From Lyophyllum atratum (lineage: Eukaryota > Basidiomycota > Agaricomycetes > Agaricales > Lyophyllaceae): a stretch of 64,000 bases of DNA. The notes beneath the pieces were generated by a model that was not told where the DNA came from, made no database searches, and was given only the letters and a program-made list of their open reading frames with translations. Location of the stretch: assembly GCA_014905825.1 (NCBI GenBank), contig JACGCN010000022.1, positions 558,001 to 622,000 on the forward strand, written 5' to 3'. Numbering within the stretch: the stretch's first letter is position 1; every line of letters starts with the position of its first letter. The position numbers and the translations under genes are program-made. Shown in pieces: positions 63,879 to 64,000 of this stretch.

Positions 63879-64000
63879 CAGCTCATCGTTCTAGTAGCGC
63901 GTATTCAATGGATGTCGAATTATGTGGATACGCAATTAAAGGGCTCGAATGTGTACAGTTGTCACAACATTTTACTACAGTCAGACAGCAATGAATGGGA

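Overview
The window looks like a nuclear segment of a filamentous basidiomycete, most likely an Agaricomycete. Introns are short (about 45-75 nt, GTRNGT...YAG), intergenic spaces are modest, and several gene families are typical of mushroom genomes: an MLKL-NTD-like helical protein, a signal-less membrane protein with a galactose-binding-like ectodomain, F-box/LRR-like proteins, and a Helitron Rep with a DUF6570-like region. I cannot name the species. I found no tRNA, rRNA or CRISPR.

Left part (1-27 kb) is mainly host genes. ATG13 (3.4-5.9 kb), a core autophagy gene, sits between two inverted copies of a ~1 kb segment. Each copy carries a small uncharacterised gene and the start of ATG13; a third, direct copy of the ATG13 promoter/start lies at 1.5-1.9 kb. 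Next come a single-pass membrane protein (7.5-9.9 kb, -), an MFS sugar transporter (11.3-13.6 kb, -), a ~4 kb gene-poor stretch, an F-box-like protein (17.6-19.5 kb, +), a two-finger U1/matrin-type zinc-finger protein (19.9-20.6 kb, +), an MLKL-NTD-like protein with an Asn-rich tail (22.4-23.8 kb, +) and a PTR2-type peptide transporter (24.3-26.8 kb, -).

Middle part (27.6-50 kb) is a transposon compartment. It holds a non-LTR retrotransposon ORF with RNase H placed before the reverse transcriptase, a host-like exon remnant next to it, a divergent pair of uncharacterised multi-exon genes (32.0-34.9 kb), a 161-bp minisatellite split by a very young Copia LTR element (35131-40129, 309-bp LTRs differing at one base, TSD TGGGT), and a Helitron coding block (41.9-49.6 kb, -). 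The Helitron has a HUH/Y2 Rep and a Pif1-type helicase fused to a USP-like cysteine-protease domain; Rep and helicase frames are separated by one apparent single-base frameshift.

Right part (50-64 kb) returns to host genes: two small membrane proteins, a ~600-bp tandem duplication, a long Ser/Pro-rich protein (54.1-55.3 kb, -), a secreted alpha-carbonic anhydrase (58.1-59.1 kb, +), a second F-box-like protein (59.7-61.2 kb, -) and an epoxide-hydrolase/dehalogenase-like alpha/beta hydrolase (62.7-63.9 kb, +).

No single metabolic pathway links the host genes. The strongest candidates for new biology are the ATG13 inverted duplication, the MLKL-like protein with its Asn-rich tail, and the Helitron/minisatellite/divergent-gene composite. 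All functional statements are from reading motifs by eye; no database search was possible.
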